A stretch of DNA of 14,729 nt from Chloroflexota bacterium (GTDB lineage Bacteria; Chloroflexota; Limnocylindria; Limnocylindrales; CSP1-4), in contig JAICUV010000060.1 in the NCBI GenBank assembly GCA_025935655.1, positions 1-14,729 of the forward strand, in the 5' to 3' direction. Below are positions 1-7,445 of this stretch, piece by piece (positions within the stretch are counted from its first letter, which is position 1; each line of letters begins with the position of its first letter). The notes under the pieces are model-generated. The model was not told where the DNA came from. It saw nothing but the letters and a program-made list of their open reading frames with translations, and searched no databases. The position numbers and the translations under genes were made by a program.

Positions 1-491
1 AGCGCGCCCGGCGAGGCGTTGAGCTCGTATGACAGGCCGCGGGCGCCCATCGCGCGGTAGCCGCGCTTGAACGCCTCGGTGACCTCGGTCGGGTGGGCGC
101 GGATGCGCACCCCGCGCACGAGGTCGGAGGCGGCGAGGTGGCGGTCCAGGTCGGCCTCGCCGGTGTCGGATTCCACGTCGCAGAACACGACGAGCGCGTT
201 CGGGAACCCGAACTCCTTGTTGACGGCGTCCAGCCAGACGGTCTCCTCGACGGGGTCCGGCCCCGCGTAGGCCGCCTCGACGTGGACGCTCTTGATCACG
301 TTGGCGCCGTAGAACTCCTTGAACAGGCGCCACGGGTTGCCGATCGTGGAGCGGATCATCTTGTAGTCGCCGAGCAGCGCGTTGTGACCCGGCCACCCCG
401 GGTCCTGGAGCCAGTCGTAGTGGAACCGGTCCAGCTCCCAGAGGTGGTGATGGGTCTCGATGAACGGGATGCTGCGATCGACCTCGGTCAC
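1..491 (-). CDS. Amidohydrolase family 2 protein (COG3618-like), N-terminal part, cut by window edge
   Basis: Only the first 163 codons are present; the gene continues past the left edge, so about half of a typical 300-residue family member is seen. The start is a GTG at 491 preceded by AGGAGGG (about 496-502). The N-terminus carries the metal-binding strand IETHHHLW (residues 11-17), the usual opening HxH motif of these TIM-barrel metal-dependent hydrolases. SVHVEAAY (69-75 region) and LVRGVRIRA (124-132) are typical of the COG3618 group that includes L-fuconolactonase-like lactonases. It lies 40 bp downstream of the TIM-barrel isomerase gene on the same strand and is probably cotranscribed. 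Family knowledge suggests hydrolysis of a lactone or related ring ester in sugar catabolism; the actual substrate is not visible. The remaining metal ligands lie outside the window. Confidence 0.85.
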   Translation of the reverse strand, partial: MTEVDRSIPFIETHHHLWELDRFHYDWLQDPGWPGHNALLGDYKMIRSTIGNPWRLFKEFYGANVIKSVHVEAAYAGPDPVEETVWLDAVNKEFGFPNALVVFCDVESDTGEADLDRHLAASDLVRGVRIRAHPTEVTEAFKRGYRAMGARGLSYELNASPGA

Positions 492-531
492 GTGAGCCCT
501 CCTGCGAACGGCGTCGGGGACGCGCTACTGC

Positions 532-1401
532 CTACGAGACGCTGACGGGGACGTGCGCGCGGAGCCAGCCGACGCTCCGCTCGATCAGGGCAAGCTCGTC
601 CACCGGGCCGTCTCCCAGCGACGCGAGCTCCACGCAGACCGGGCCGTCGAAGGCGGCGCGGTCAAGGATGGCGAGGATCTCCGGGAGCGGGCCGATGCCC
701 TCCCCCAGCGCGGTGCAGACCGGTCCGCCCCACACGGTGGGATCGCCCGGTGCGTAGTCCTTGAGCTGCACGAGCAGGGCGTGCGGCGCGAGGGCGCGGG
801 TGCCCTCCAGCTCGTCGTCGCCCACGCGGATGAGGTTGACGTTGTCGAGGCAGACGCCCAGGTCGGGGCGGTCGACGCGATCGAACAGGGAGAGGATGTC
901 CGCGACCGTCAGGTCGCCGTGGTTCTCGAGGGCGAGCCGCACGCCGGCCGCGGCCGCATGGTCCGCGGCCCGGCGCAGGGGCCCGGTCAGCCGCTCGACG
1001 AGGACCTCGGCCGGCTCATCCCCGCGCGAGGCGGGGCTGCCGCCCGTGATCCGCAGGAACGGGTGGCCGAGCCGGGCTGCCGCGTCGATCCAGCGACGCA
1101 GCTCCAGCTCCGCGCCCCACGACCGGCCGCCGTCCAGCCCGTGAAAGCGACCCGCGGGCCATGGGTGGCCCCACGAGAAGCCGACCCGGACCGGCCCCGC
1201 GGCCGCCGCGAGCGAGTCGTCGAACGTCTCCGGCTCGGGCAGGTAGCAGGTCTCGAGGAACAGCGCGTCCACCCCCAGCGAGCGCGCGTGGGCGAGGGCC
1301 GGTGCGGGCTCGAGCGGCCACGGGTCGGCGACGGGAGCCTCGCCCGCGCGGGTCTCGCCGTACCGCCGGTGATACGAGTAGCTGTCGATGCCGACCTGCA
1401 T
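532..1401 (-). CDS. Sugar phosphate isomerase/epimerase family protein (AP endonuclease 2-type TIM barrel)
   Basis: The protein is 289 residues when started at the ATG at 1401 (MQVGIDSYSY), which matches the family's usual beginning; a longer reading back to 1497 only adds Arg/Pro-rich sequence lying over the promoter. The barrel shows LALENHGD (156-163, probable metal Glu159), GVCLDNVN (182-189, Asp186), VQLKDY (211-216) and VCVELAS (255-261, Glu258). Family members usually have His in the third ligand position (HLKD); here it is Gln212. GEGIGPLPEI (233-242) resembles the family's GEG motif. Such enzymes isomerise or epimerise ketoses, act on inosose intermediates, or cleave 3-keto-glycosides. 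It is the first gene of the leftward unit and diverges from the SDR operon across a shared regulatory region, so it is probably coregulated with it. Family assignment is firm; reaction unknown. Confidence 0.9.
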   Translation of the reverse strand: MQVGIDSYSYHRRYGETRAGEAPVADPWPLEPAPALAHARSLGVDALFLETCYLPEPETFDDSLAAAAGPVRVGFSWGHPWPAGRFHGLDGGRSWGAELELRRWIDAAARLGHPFLRITGGSPASRGDEPAEVLVERLTGPLRRAADHAAAAGVRLALENHGDLTVADILSLFDRVDRPDLGVCLDNVNLIRVGDDELEGTRALAPHALLVQLKDYAPGDPTVWGGPVCTALGEGIGPLPEILAILDRAAFDGPVCVELASLGDGPVDELALIERSVGWLRAHVPVSVS

Positions 1402-1435
1402 CCGGGCCCTCGTGACAGGATGGGGCTCGCGCGCG

Positions 1436-1465
1436 TTGCCGCCGCGGGTGGGTGCATGGTAGCGT
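1436..1465 (+). promoter_or_regulatory. Possible promoter of the SDR-creatininase-phosphotriesterase-amidohydrolase operon
   Basis: TAGCGT (1460-1465) as -10, with TTGCCG (1436-1441) 18 bp upstream as a partial -35. Transcription would begin near 1472, inside the operator-like palindrome. The 5-bp distance from the -10 to the TGG of the operator is identical to that at the 12827 promoter, which supports the call. The -35 is a 4 of 6 match, so this remains tentative. Confidence 0.4.
1456..1461 (-). promoter_or_regulatory. Possible -10 element for the leftward isomerase unit
   Basis: Read leftward this is TACCAT, a fair -10 match, lying between the operator-like site (1470-1485) and the isomerase start at 1401. 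No convincing -35 is seen; the upstream positions are occupied by the operator-like palindrome. Weak evidence on its own. Confidence 0.3.
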
Positions 1466-1469
1466 GTTG

Positions 1470-1485
1470 CTGGAAACGTCACCAG
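1470..1485. promoter_or_regulatory. LacI-type operator-like palindrome (site 1)
   Basis: CTGGAAACGTCACCAG matches the ideal CG-centred palindrome CTGGAAACGTTTCCAG at 14 of 16 positions; the flanking G and C extend the outer symmetry to GCTGG...CCAGC (1469-1486). The central CG and the overall length fit LacI/GalR-family operators. It lies between the divergent isomerase (start 1401) and SDR (start 1530) genes and overlaps the predicted rightward transcription start. The same motif recurs at 12363-12378 and 12837-12852, both also in gene-start regions. Confidence 0.6.
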
Positions 1486-1529
1486 CCCGGACCGCACATG
1501 GCGCGCCCGGCAACCCGAGGGAGGTCCGC

Positions 1530-2240
1530 GTGATCCGAGTCGAAGGCCTGGACGGGCGCGTTGCGGTGGTGACCGGAGCCGCGCGGGGCATCGGGCAGCG
1601 GATCGCGGAGGTGCTCGCCGGGAACGGGGCGCTGGTCGCGGCGCTCGACCTCCACAAGCCCGAGCACGAGGGGATCCTGGGCATCGAGTGCGACGTCTCG
1701 GACGAGGCCGCGATCGCCGCGGCGTTCGACGAGGTCGAGGCCAAGCTCGGGGTCACGAGCGTGCTCGTCCTCAACGCCGGCATCTTCCCGATCATGCCGT
1801 TCGAGCAGACGTCGCTCGAGCTGTGGGAGCGGACGCTGGCCATCAACCTGACCGGCGCGTTCCTGGCCGCCCGCCGGGCGATCCCGGGCATGCGCGAGCA
1901 GGGCTACGGCCGGATCGTGGGCATCGGCTCGTCCGCGGGCAAGGCCGGCGGCGCGCGCTCGGTCGCCGCGTACGCCGCGTCGAAGGCCGGCGTGATGACG
2001 CTCATGAAGTCGATCGCCAACGAGTACGCGAAGGACGGGATCACCGCGAACGCGCTCGCGCCGGCGCTCATCGACACGGAGATGATCGCGAACACCCGCG
2101 ACCTCGTGTCGCGGATCCCGGTCGGCCGGTTCGGCACCACCGACGAGGTCGCGGCGCTGGTGGCGTTCCTGTGCTCGGCGCACGCCGGGTACATCACGGG
2201 CGAGGTCACCGACATCAACGGCGGCTTCCTCATCGACTGA
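1530..2240 (+). CDS. SDR-family NAD(P)-dependent oxidoreductase
   Basis: A 236-residue classical short-chain dehydrogenase. I chose the GTG at 1530 because GGGAGG (1519-1524) sits 5 bp before it and because an ATG at 1452 would place the promoter and operator inside the gene. Motifs in order: TGAARGIG nucleotide-binding loop (15-22), Asp40 at the end of strand 2 (favours NAD over NADP), NAG (82-84), Asn106, Ser134/135, and the catalytic YAASK (Tyr148, Lys152), with the typical C-terminal YITGEVTDINGG. It would oxidise or reduce a hydroxyl/keto group in the cytoplasm, most likely on the sugar-like substrate of this locus. It heads a rightward operon; the creatininase-family gene follows after 9 bp. 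Family certain, substrate unknown. Confidence 0.95.
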   Translation: MIRVEGLDGRVAVVTGAARGIGQRIAEVLAGNGALVAALDLHKPEHEGILGIECDVSDEAAIAAAFDEVEAKLGVTSVLVLNAGIFPIMPFEQTSLELWERTLAINLTGAFLAARRAIPGMREQGYGRIVGIGSSAGKAGGARSVAAYAASKAGVMTLMKSIANEYAKDGITANALAPALIDTEMIANTRDLVSRIPVGRFGTTDEVAALVAFLCSAHAGYITGEVTDINGGFLID

Positions 2241-2249
2241 GGCAGCGCG

Positions 2250-3347
2250 ATGACCCCGGCCGAGGTCCGCCTCGAGCGCCTCCGCCCCGCCCGCATCGAC
2301 GCCGCGATGGCCCGCGCGCCGATCGCGTGGGTGCCGCTGGGCGCGCTGGAGTTCCACGCGCCGCACCTCCCCAACGGGACCGACGGGTTCACCGGCCACG
2401 CGGTGGTGGCGCGCGCCGCGGAACGGATCGGCGGCGTGGTGCTCCCGTGGTCGTACGTGACGATGGGCACGCTCGCGCTCCCCTGGTCGTTCCGCTACGA
2501 CCCCGCCACGGTGACCGACGTCCTCCGTCAGACCCTGCGCCAGCTGCCCGCCCACGGCGCGCGCCTCGCCGTCGTCCACACCGGACATGCGCCGCTGGAC
2601 CTCATCCACGCGATCAAGCGCGTGTGCGCGGAGGTCGAGGTCGAGGGCTCGGGCATGCGCGCCTACGGCCTGTGCTACCTCGAGCTCAACGCCGCCCTGG
2701 GGACGGGCCTGGGCTCGGACTGGCCGGTCGCGGTCGACCACGGGGCGACGATGGAGACGTCGTGGATGGAGGGCCTCGAGCCGGGCCTCGTCGACGCCGG
2801 CCTCCTGCCCGACGACCCGGACGCCACCACGACGGGCGTATACGGCCCCAACCCGCGGTTCACCGCGGACGCGGCGCGGGGCGCGGCGCAGGTCGACGCG
2901 GCGGCCGCCCTCCTCGCGGAGCGGGCGGGCTCGCTCCTCGCCGGCGGCGAGCTCGACACGTACGCGGACCTCCGCGACTTCGTCTCCCGCTACTGGCCGG
3001 AGCCGCTCGCGCTCGCGGCACGGGCGGGCGACGCGGGCACGGGGGCGCTGCTCGTCACCAACACGGGGCCGGTCTCCCGGTACCTGTCCGCGGTCCGGCT
3101 CCGGCTGGACGGCGAGGAGATCCCGGCCGCGGCCCTGTCGCTCCGCAACCCGACGATCGGCGAGACGGGCATCGCGGTCCGGGGCGACGCCCTGGGGCCG
3201 GAGCGCGGCTTCTACATCCGCCGCAACCAGACGGCGGAGGTCACGCTGCCCACTCCCCTCGCGCCGGGCCCGCACGACGTGGAGCTCGCCCTGGGGCTCG
3301 CGGGCGTCACCGAGGCGGTGCTGGCGGGATCGGTGACCGCCGGCTGA
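2250..3347 (+). CDS. Creatininase-family amidohydrolase/C-C hydrolase with extra C-terminal domain
   Basis: 365 residues, about 100 longer than a plain creatininase-family protein. The N-terminal 240 residues show the family's metal site in modified form: PLGALEFHAPHLPNGTD (29-45; compare the usual E-HGPHLP--TD), VVHTGHAPLD (compare NGHGGN) and DHGATMETSW (compare H--E-ETS), so most ligands seem retained. The last 100 residues form a separate piece with LRLDGEEIPAAAL and APGPHDVELAL. This resembles, by eye, the small beta-sandwich of C-glycoside deglycosidase beta subunits (formerly DUF6379); that is inference. The family includes creatininase, mycofactocin peptidase and, as I recall, ring-opening hydrolases of inositol breakdown. 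The start ATG follows GAGG in the preceding stop region, and the stop overlaps the next start by one base (TGATG), so translation is coupled. Confidence 0.85.
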   Translation: MTPAEVRLERLRPARIDAAMARAPIAWVPLGALEFHAPHLPNGTDGFTGHAVVARAAERIGGVVLPWSYVTMGTLALPWSFRYDPATVTDVLRQTLRQLPAHGARLAVVHTGHAPLDLIHAIKRVCAEVEVEGSGMRAYGLCYLELNAALGTGLGSDWPVAVDHGATMETSWMEGLEPGLVDAGLLPDDPDATTTGVYGPNPRFTADAARGAAQVDAAAALLAERAGSLLAGGELDTYADLRDFVSRYWPEPLALAARAGDAGTGALLVTNTGPVSRYLSAVRLRLDGEEIPAAALSLRNPTIGETGIAVRGDALGPERGFYIRRNQTAEVTLPTPLAPGPHDVELALGLAGVTEAVLAGSVTAG

Positions 3348-4378
3348 TGGCGGACGTCGTCCGGACGGTCCGCGGCCCCGTCGAGCCGTCGGCGCTCGGC
3401 GTGACGCTGATGCACGAGCACGTGTGGATGGACGCCGGGCCGCTGCTCGCGGTCCACGCCTATGACACCGCGACCGAGGTCGGGTCGTGGGACGCCGCGG
3501 TCGCCGCCGAGGCCCGCTGGAACCCGGGCGTCCACCCCGACAACTACCGGCTCACCGACGAGGACGCCGCGGTCGAGGAGCTCACGCCGTTCCGCGCGCT
3601 GGGCGGCGGCAGCGTCGTGGACCTCACGCCGCCGTCGCTGGGCCGCGACCCCGAGCGGCTCGCCGCGATCAGCGAGCGGACCGGCCTCCACGTCGTCGCG
3701 GGCACGGGCCACTACCTCGCGGCGACGCACGAGCCGTGGGTCGCGGAGGCCGATGACCTGGCGCTCGCGGGTCGCCTGGTCTCGGACGCGTGCGACGGGC
3801 TCGCGCCGTCCGGGATCAGGCCAGGGATCCTCGGCGAGATCGGGACCTCGGACCCGGTGGCGCCGGCCGAGCGCCGGGTCCTCCGCGCGGCCGCGGCCGC
3901 AGCGCAGGAGACCGGGCTCGCGATCTCCGTCCACGTCCATCCGTGGGGCGGCGAGGCGCCGCTCGTCCTGGAGCTGCTGGAGGCCGCCGGGGCGGACCCG
4001 GAGCGGGTCGTGCTCGGCCACCTGAGCACCGCCATCGGCCGGCCCGACGAGCTGCGCGGCCTGCTCGACCGCGGCGCCGTGCTGGGGTTCGACCTGTTCG
4101 GCTTCGACCACTCGCTCCTGGGCCCCGGCCGCTGGGCGCCGTCGGACCTCGACGTCGCCCGGATCGTCGCGATGCTCGTCGCCGAGGGCTATGCCGCCCA
4201 GCTCGTGCTGAGCCAGGACGTCGGCGTGCGGACCCGCTACCGCCGCTGGGGCGGCTGGGGGTACGACCACCTGCTGCGACACGTGACGCCGCTGATCCGC
4301 GAGCTGGGCGTCAGCGCACGCGACCTCGACCAGATGCTCATCGGCACCCCGGCGCGGCTCCTCGCCGTCCCCGCGTGA
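3347..4378 (+). CDS. Phosphotriesterase-family metallohydrolase (probable lactonase or esterase)
   Basis: 343 residues, the usual length for the family (COG1735). The binuclear metal site is complete: MHEH (His23, His25), GEIGTSD with Glu164 as the bridging ligand, SVHVHPW (His196 and/or His198), GHLS (His225) and SQDVG (Asp291). The bridge is Glu rather than the carboxylated Lys of true phosphotriesterase; the same substitution is known in the E. coli phosphotriesterase homology protein. Most members with this site are lactonases or carboxyl ester hydrolases rather than organophosphate hydrolases, so lactone or ester hydrolysis of a sugar derivative is the likely role. The start codon shares its A with the stop of the creatininase-family gene. 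Family certain, substrate open. Confidence 0.92.
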   Translation: MADVVRTVRGPVEPSALGVTLMHEHVWMDAGPLLAVHAYDTATEVGSWDAAVAAEARWNPGVHPDNYRLTDEDAAVEELTPFRALGGGSVVDLTPPSLGRDPERLAAISERTGLHVVAGTGHYLAATHEPWVAEADDLALAGRLVSDACDGLAPSGIRPGILGEIGTSDPVAPAERRVLRAAAAAAQETGLAISVHVHPWGGEAPLVLELLEAAGADPERVVLGHLSTAIGRPDELRGLLDRGAVLGFDLFGFDHSLLGPGRWAPSDLDVARIVAMLVAEGYAAQLVLSQDVGVRTRYRRWGGWGYDHLLRHVTPLIRELGVSARDLDQMLIGTPARLLAVPA

Positions 4379-4403
4379 CCACGACCACCCTTAGGAGGCA
4401 CCC

Positions 4404-5582
4404 GTGACCCGTTTCGATCTCGTGGTGGCGGGCGGCACCGTCATCGACCCCGCCAGCGGTCTCGAGGACCGGCGCGACGTGGGCATCTCGGACGGCCGGA
4501 TCGCCGCGATCGAGCCGCATCTCTCGGGCGGCGATGCCGCGAGTGTCATCGACGCCACCGGGCGCTACGTCGTGCCCGGGCTCGTCGACCTCCACGTCCA
4601 CGTCTACCCCGGCGTGGCCGACCTGTCCGTGGCGCCCGATCCGACCTGCCTCGGACGCGGCGTGACGACGGCCGTCGACGCCGGCTCCGTCGGCGCCAAC
4701 ACCTGGCCCGGGTTCCGGCGCTGGATCGTCGACCCGTCGCGCACCCGCGTGCTGGCGTTCCTCAACATCAGCCTCCTCGGCCAGGTGGACACCCACCTCG
4801 GCGAGCTCCACGACCTGCGGTTCGCGGACCCGGAGCGGGCGGTCAAGGTGGCCGTCGCCAACCCGGACGCGATCGTGGGGTTCAAGGTCCGGCTGTCGGG
4901 CACGCTCGCGGGCGACAACGGGCTGGAGGGACTCCGGCGCGGCGTCTGGGCCGGCCGCGCGACGGGCCTCCCCGTGATGTCGCACATCGGCGGCACGCGG
5001 TTCGACATCGAGGCGGCGCTGGCGCTCATGGGGTCGAGAGACATCGTGACCCACGCCTTCACCGGGTGGAACCCGGGCGGGATCGTCTCGGACGCCGGCA
5101 GGGTCCTGCCGGGAGCGCTCGACGCGCGGGCGCGCGGCGTCCGCTTCGACGTCGGCCACGGCGCGGGATCGTTCTCGTGGGCGACCGCCGAGGCGGCGCT
5201 CGCGGACGGCTTCCTGCCCGACACGATCAGCACCGACCTCCACCGGTTCAACATCGCGAGCCCGGTCGGCGACCTCGCGACGACGATGTCCAAGTTCCTC
5301 CACCTCGGGCTGCCGCTGCCGCAGGTGATCGCGATGACAACGAGTGCCCCTGCGTCGTCGCTCGGCGTGCCGGGTCGCGGCCTCGGCCGGCTCGAGGTGG
5401 GCGGGGAGGCGGACCTCACGGTGCTGGCGATCGAGGAGGAGCGGCGCGACCTGCTCGACGCGCTGGGCGTCGCCCGGACCGTCGACCGGCACCTGGTCCC
5501 GACCGCGGTCGTGCGGGCGGGTCGCGAGGTCGCGATCGAGCCGCGGGTCACGGAGCCGCCGGCCGGGATCTCGCCCGGCTGA
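4404..5582 (+). CDS. Amidohydrolase/deacetylase-family metallohydrolase (COG3964-like)
   Basis: 392 residues with the composite architecture of the amidohydrolase superfamily: an N-terminal beta-sandwich piece (FDLVVAGGTVIDPASG), the TIM barrel, and a return to the sandwich (GGEADLTVL, 333-341). Ligands: DLHVHVYPG (His64, His66), GFKVRLSG (Lys161, presumably carboxylated), SHIGG (His194), THAFTGW (His217) and STDLHRFN (Asp278). The GTG start at 4404 has a near-perfect TAGGAGG (4392-4398). Sequence style matches the group containing Atu3266 and EF0837, for which de-esterification of acetylated hydroxy acids such as acetyl-(R)-mandelate has been reported; N- or O-deacetylation is therefore a fair guess. 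It is the last gene of the rightward operon, 25 bp after the phosphotriesterase-like gene, and converges on the acetyltransferase gene. Confidence 0.92.
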   Translation: MTRFDLVVAGGTVIDPASGLEDRRDVGISDGRIAAIEPHLSGGDAASVIDATGRYVVPGLVDLHVHVYPGVADLSVAPDPTCLGRGVTTAVDAGSVGANTWPGFRRWIVDPSRTRVLAFLNISLLGQVDTHLGELHDLRFADPERAVKVAVANPDAIVGFKVRLSGTLAGDNGLEGLRRGVWAGRATGLPVMSHIGGTRFDIEAALALMGSRDIVTHAFTGWNPGGIVSDAGRVLPGALDARARGVRFDVGHGAGSFSWATAEAALADGFLPDTISTDLHRFNIASPVGDLATTMSKFLHLGLPLPQVIAMTTSAPASSLGVPGRGLGRLEVGGEADLTVLAIEEERRDLLDALGVARTVDRHLVPTAVVRAGREVAIEPRVTEPPAGISPG

Positions 5583-5632
5583 TCGCGGGCACGTCCGATC
5601 GCCGGCACGACGGCTCGCGTACCGCCGACCGG

Positions 5633-6214
5633 TCAGCCCGCCGGCGACCCGGTCGCGCGCGCCGCCTCCCACGCCTCGCGGGTGATCGCGTACTCCACGT
5701 CGCCGTGCTCCTCGCCCTCGATCCGGTCCGGCCAGGGCATCGTGAACCGGCGCACGAACCGGAGCCCGGCCTTCTCCATGACCCGGCGCGACCCCACGTT
5801 GACGGTCATCGTGGTCGCGTAGACCCGGCGCGCGCCGAGCTCGACGAACGCCTTGTCCACCAGCGCCCGCGAGCCCTCCGTCGCGTAGCCCCGGCCCCAC
5901 GCCGCGCGGAGCAGCCGGTACCCGAGCTCCGGCTCGTCGGGCGGGTCGCCCTCGTTCGGGCGGAGGTGGAACCAGCCGAGGAAGGCCCCCGTGTCGCGTT
6001 CGATGGCCGCCCAGAAGCCCCACGCGTCGCCGCGGTCGTAGTAGGCGAGCCACCACGGCAGGTAGTCGTCGCGCATCTCGTCGCGCGGCGTCGGCCGGCC
6101 ACCGGTGATGTAGCGCATCACGGCCGGGTCCGCGTCCAGCGCCACGAGGTCGTCCAGGTCGTCCGGGGTGAACCGGCGCAGGATCAGCCGCGAGGTCTCG
6201 AGGTAGACGTGCAC
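5633..6214 (-). CDS. GNAT-family N-acetyltransferase (RimJ/RimL type)
   Basis: 193 residues starting from GTG at 6214. It opens with LETSRLILRRFTPDD, the classic beginning of RimJ/RimL-like acetyltransferases. The acetyl-CoA pyrophosphate loop is RAAWGRGYATEG (103-114), followed by the usual NVGSRRVMEKAGLRF (139-153). Such enzymes transfer acetyl from acetyl-CoA to an amine, often a protein N-terminus or a small molecule. It lies 46 bp after the Gfo/Idh gene on the same strand and may be read through from the transporter operon. However, no Shine-Dalgarno sequence precedes the GTG, and a TACCAT lies only 6 bp upstream (6221-6226), so a separate leaderless transcript is possible. A catabolic role is not obvious; it may be an unrelated neighbour. 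Confidence 0.9.
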   Translation of the reverse strand: MHVYLETSRLILRRFTPDDLDDLVALDADPAVMRYITGGRPTPRDEMRDDYLPWWLAYYDRGDAWGFWAAIERDTGAFLGWFHLRPNEGDPPDEPELGYRLLRAAWGRGYATEGSRALVDKAFVELGARRVYATTMTVNVGSRRVMEKAGLRFVRRFTMPWPDRIEGEEHGDVEYAITREAWEAARATGSPAG

Positions 6215-6260
6215 GGGCGGATGGTACGGCCCGCGCGGCGAGGATCCCTCCCCTCTCCCG

Positions 6261-7361
6261 TCAGGCGCCGACCCGGATGATCGCTCCCTCGTCCGCGCTG
6301 CGGTACATCCCGTCGAGGATCTCCACGACCTTCGCGCCCAGCGCGGCCGGCGACGGGTTGGCCGTGGTCCGCCCGAGCACGAGGTCGACGAGGCGGTCCG
6401 TCACCCGCTCGAACGACCACAGCACGTCGTCCTCGGACAGGTCGACCGTCACGTCGCCCGATCCCGTGGACCGCGTCACCCGTGGCGCGGTCATGTCCAG
6501 GACGACCTGGCCGCGCTCGCCGGTCACGCGGATCCGCAGCTGGTGGACGTTGCCGAACGCGCCGTACGGGAGTGAGGCGCCGCCGATCGACGCGATCGTG
6601 CCGTCCTCGAACCGGACGGCGATGACGTCGTGGAGCTCCACGGCGGAGCCGGGCGATGCGGTGAACGCAGCGACCTGCGACGCGCGCAGCCCGGGCACCA
6701 GCCGGAGGACCAGCCCCAGCGCGTGGGTCAGCTGGCCCTGCCCGTAGCCGCCGCCCGAGATCGACGGGTCTGACCAGGTCTCGGTCCGCGGCAGCGGGGC
6801 GCCGGCGTCCGCTCCGACGTACGTGCGCCCGTCGAGCAGCAGGTCCCGCACGACCGTGCTCATCTCCACCGACACGTGCTCCACCCGGCCGATCCCGTCG
6901 GGGCCGCCGATGAGCCGGTGGGCCTGCTCGCTGATGCCCATCTCGTTCCACGCGTAGCACAGGACGACGTGGACGCCGCGCTCGCGGGCGCGCCGCTCGA
7001 TCGCCCAGGCGTCGGCGGGATCGATCGTGAACGGCTTCTCGGCGAGGACGTGGATGCCCGCGTCGATGGCCGCCAGCGCCTGCTCCGCCCGCAGGTGCAC
7101 GGGGCCCGTGAGGGCGACGATGTCCGGCCGCGCGGCGATGACCTCGTGCCAGTCGGTGGTGGCGCGCGGGAACGCGAACCGCGCCCGGATCTCCTCCAGC
7201 AGCGCCTCGTCCCGGCGGCTGACGATGTACGGCTCCACCTCCGGCCGGCGCAGGAAGGCCGGGATGTGCGCCGCGACCGCCCATGTCCCGGCGCCGATGA
7301 CGCCCAGCCGGAGCCGGCCGCCCTCGCCGCCACCGGGGAGCGCGCCCTGGACCTCGCTCAT
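6261..7361 (-). CDS. Gfo/Idh/MocA-family oxidoreductase
   Basis: 366 residues from the ATG at 7361, chosen because AGGAGG (7370-7375) lies 8 bp upstream; an earlier in-frame ATG at 7397 lacks such a site. The Rossmann domain begins LRLGVIGAGTWAVAAH (GxGxxx at 20-25) and contains AEKPF (107-111, the EKP motif that contacts the nicotinamide and substrate). The C-terminal alpha/beta domain has GGGYGQGQLTHAL (203-215), where His213 corresponds to the family's catalytic-region His. Members oxidise or reduce sugar or cyclitol hydroxyls, for example inositol 2-dehydrogenase and glucoside 3-dehydrogenases. It follows the second binding-protein gene by 84 bp, separated by a strong hairpin, and is probably the oxidising enzyme for the imported compound. 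Family certain, substrate unknown. Confidence 0.93.
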   Translation of the reverse strand: MSEVQGALPGGGEGGRLRLGVIGAGTWAVAAHIPAFLRRPEVEPYIVSRRDEALLEEIRARFAFPRATTDWHEVIAARPDIVALTGPVHLRAEQALAAIDAGIHVLAEKPFTIDPADAWAIERRARERGVHVVLCYAWNEMGISEQAHRLIGGPDGIGRVEHVSVEMSTVVRDLLLDGRTYVGADAGAPLPRTETWSDPSISGGGYGQGQLTHALGLVLRLVPGLRASQVAAFTASPGSAVELHDVIAVRFEDGTIASIGGASLPYGAFGNVHQLRIRVTGERGQVVLDMTAPRVTRSTGSGDVTVDLSEDDVLWSFERVTDRLVDLVLGRTTANPSPAALGAKVVEILDGMYRSADEGAIIRVGA

Positions 7362-7401
7362 CTGCGCATCCTCCTGTCCGCGATCGGGGCTGGACATGGT
7401 T

Positions 7402-7431
7402 CCGGCCCCGTTCCACGGGGAACGGGGCCGG
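7402..7431 (-). terminator. Perfect 13-bp hairpin between binding-protein 2 and Gfo/Idh genes
   Basis: The arms CCGGCCCCGTTCC (7402-7414) and GGAACGGGGCCGG (7419-7431) are perfectly complementary around a 4-nt loop. It begins 14 bp after the stop of the second binding-protein gene. There is no T-run on either side, so it may act as an mRNA 3'-end stabiliser or processing/partial-termination element rather than a classic intrinsic terminator, letting the binding protein be made in excess over the downstream enzyme. Confidence 0.6.
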
Positions 7432-7445
7432 TGGTCACGCGTCGC

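Noticed and set aside
1479..3275. Long open frame on the minus strand (about 598 codons) opposite the SDR and creatininase-family genes
   Set aside because: It is Arg/Ala/Gly-rich with no recognisable motif and lies antisense to two genes with full family signatures; an artefact of high GC.
1688..3346. N-terminal extension of the phosphotriesterase-family gene by about 550 codons
   Set aside because: It would read the SDR and creatininase-family genes in a wrong frame; the ATG at 3347 overlaps the preceding stop and begins at the family's normal N-terminus.
5583..5632. A terminator between the convergent amidohydrolase and acetyltransferase genes
   Set aside because: I looked for an inverted repeat with a T-run and saw no convincing stem in these 50 bases.
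4338..6056. Minus-strand frame of about 572 codons antisense to the COG3964-like amidohydrolase and overlapping the acetyltransferase gene in another frame
   Set aside because: No motif and biased composition; both genes it overlaps have clear catalytic residues.
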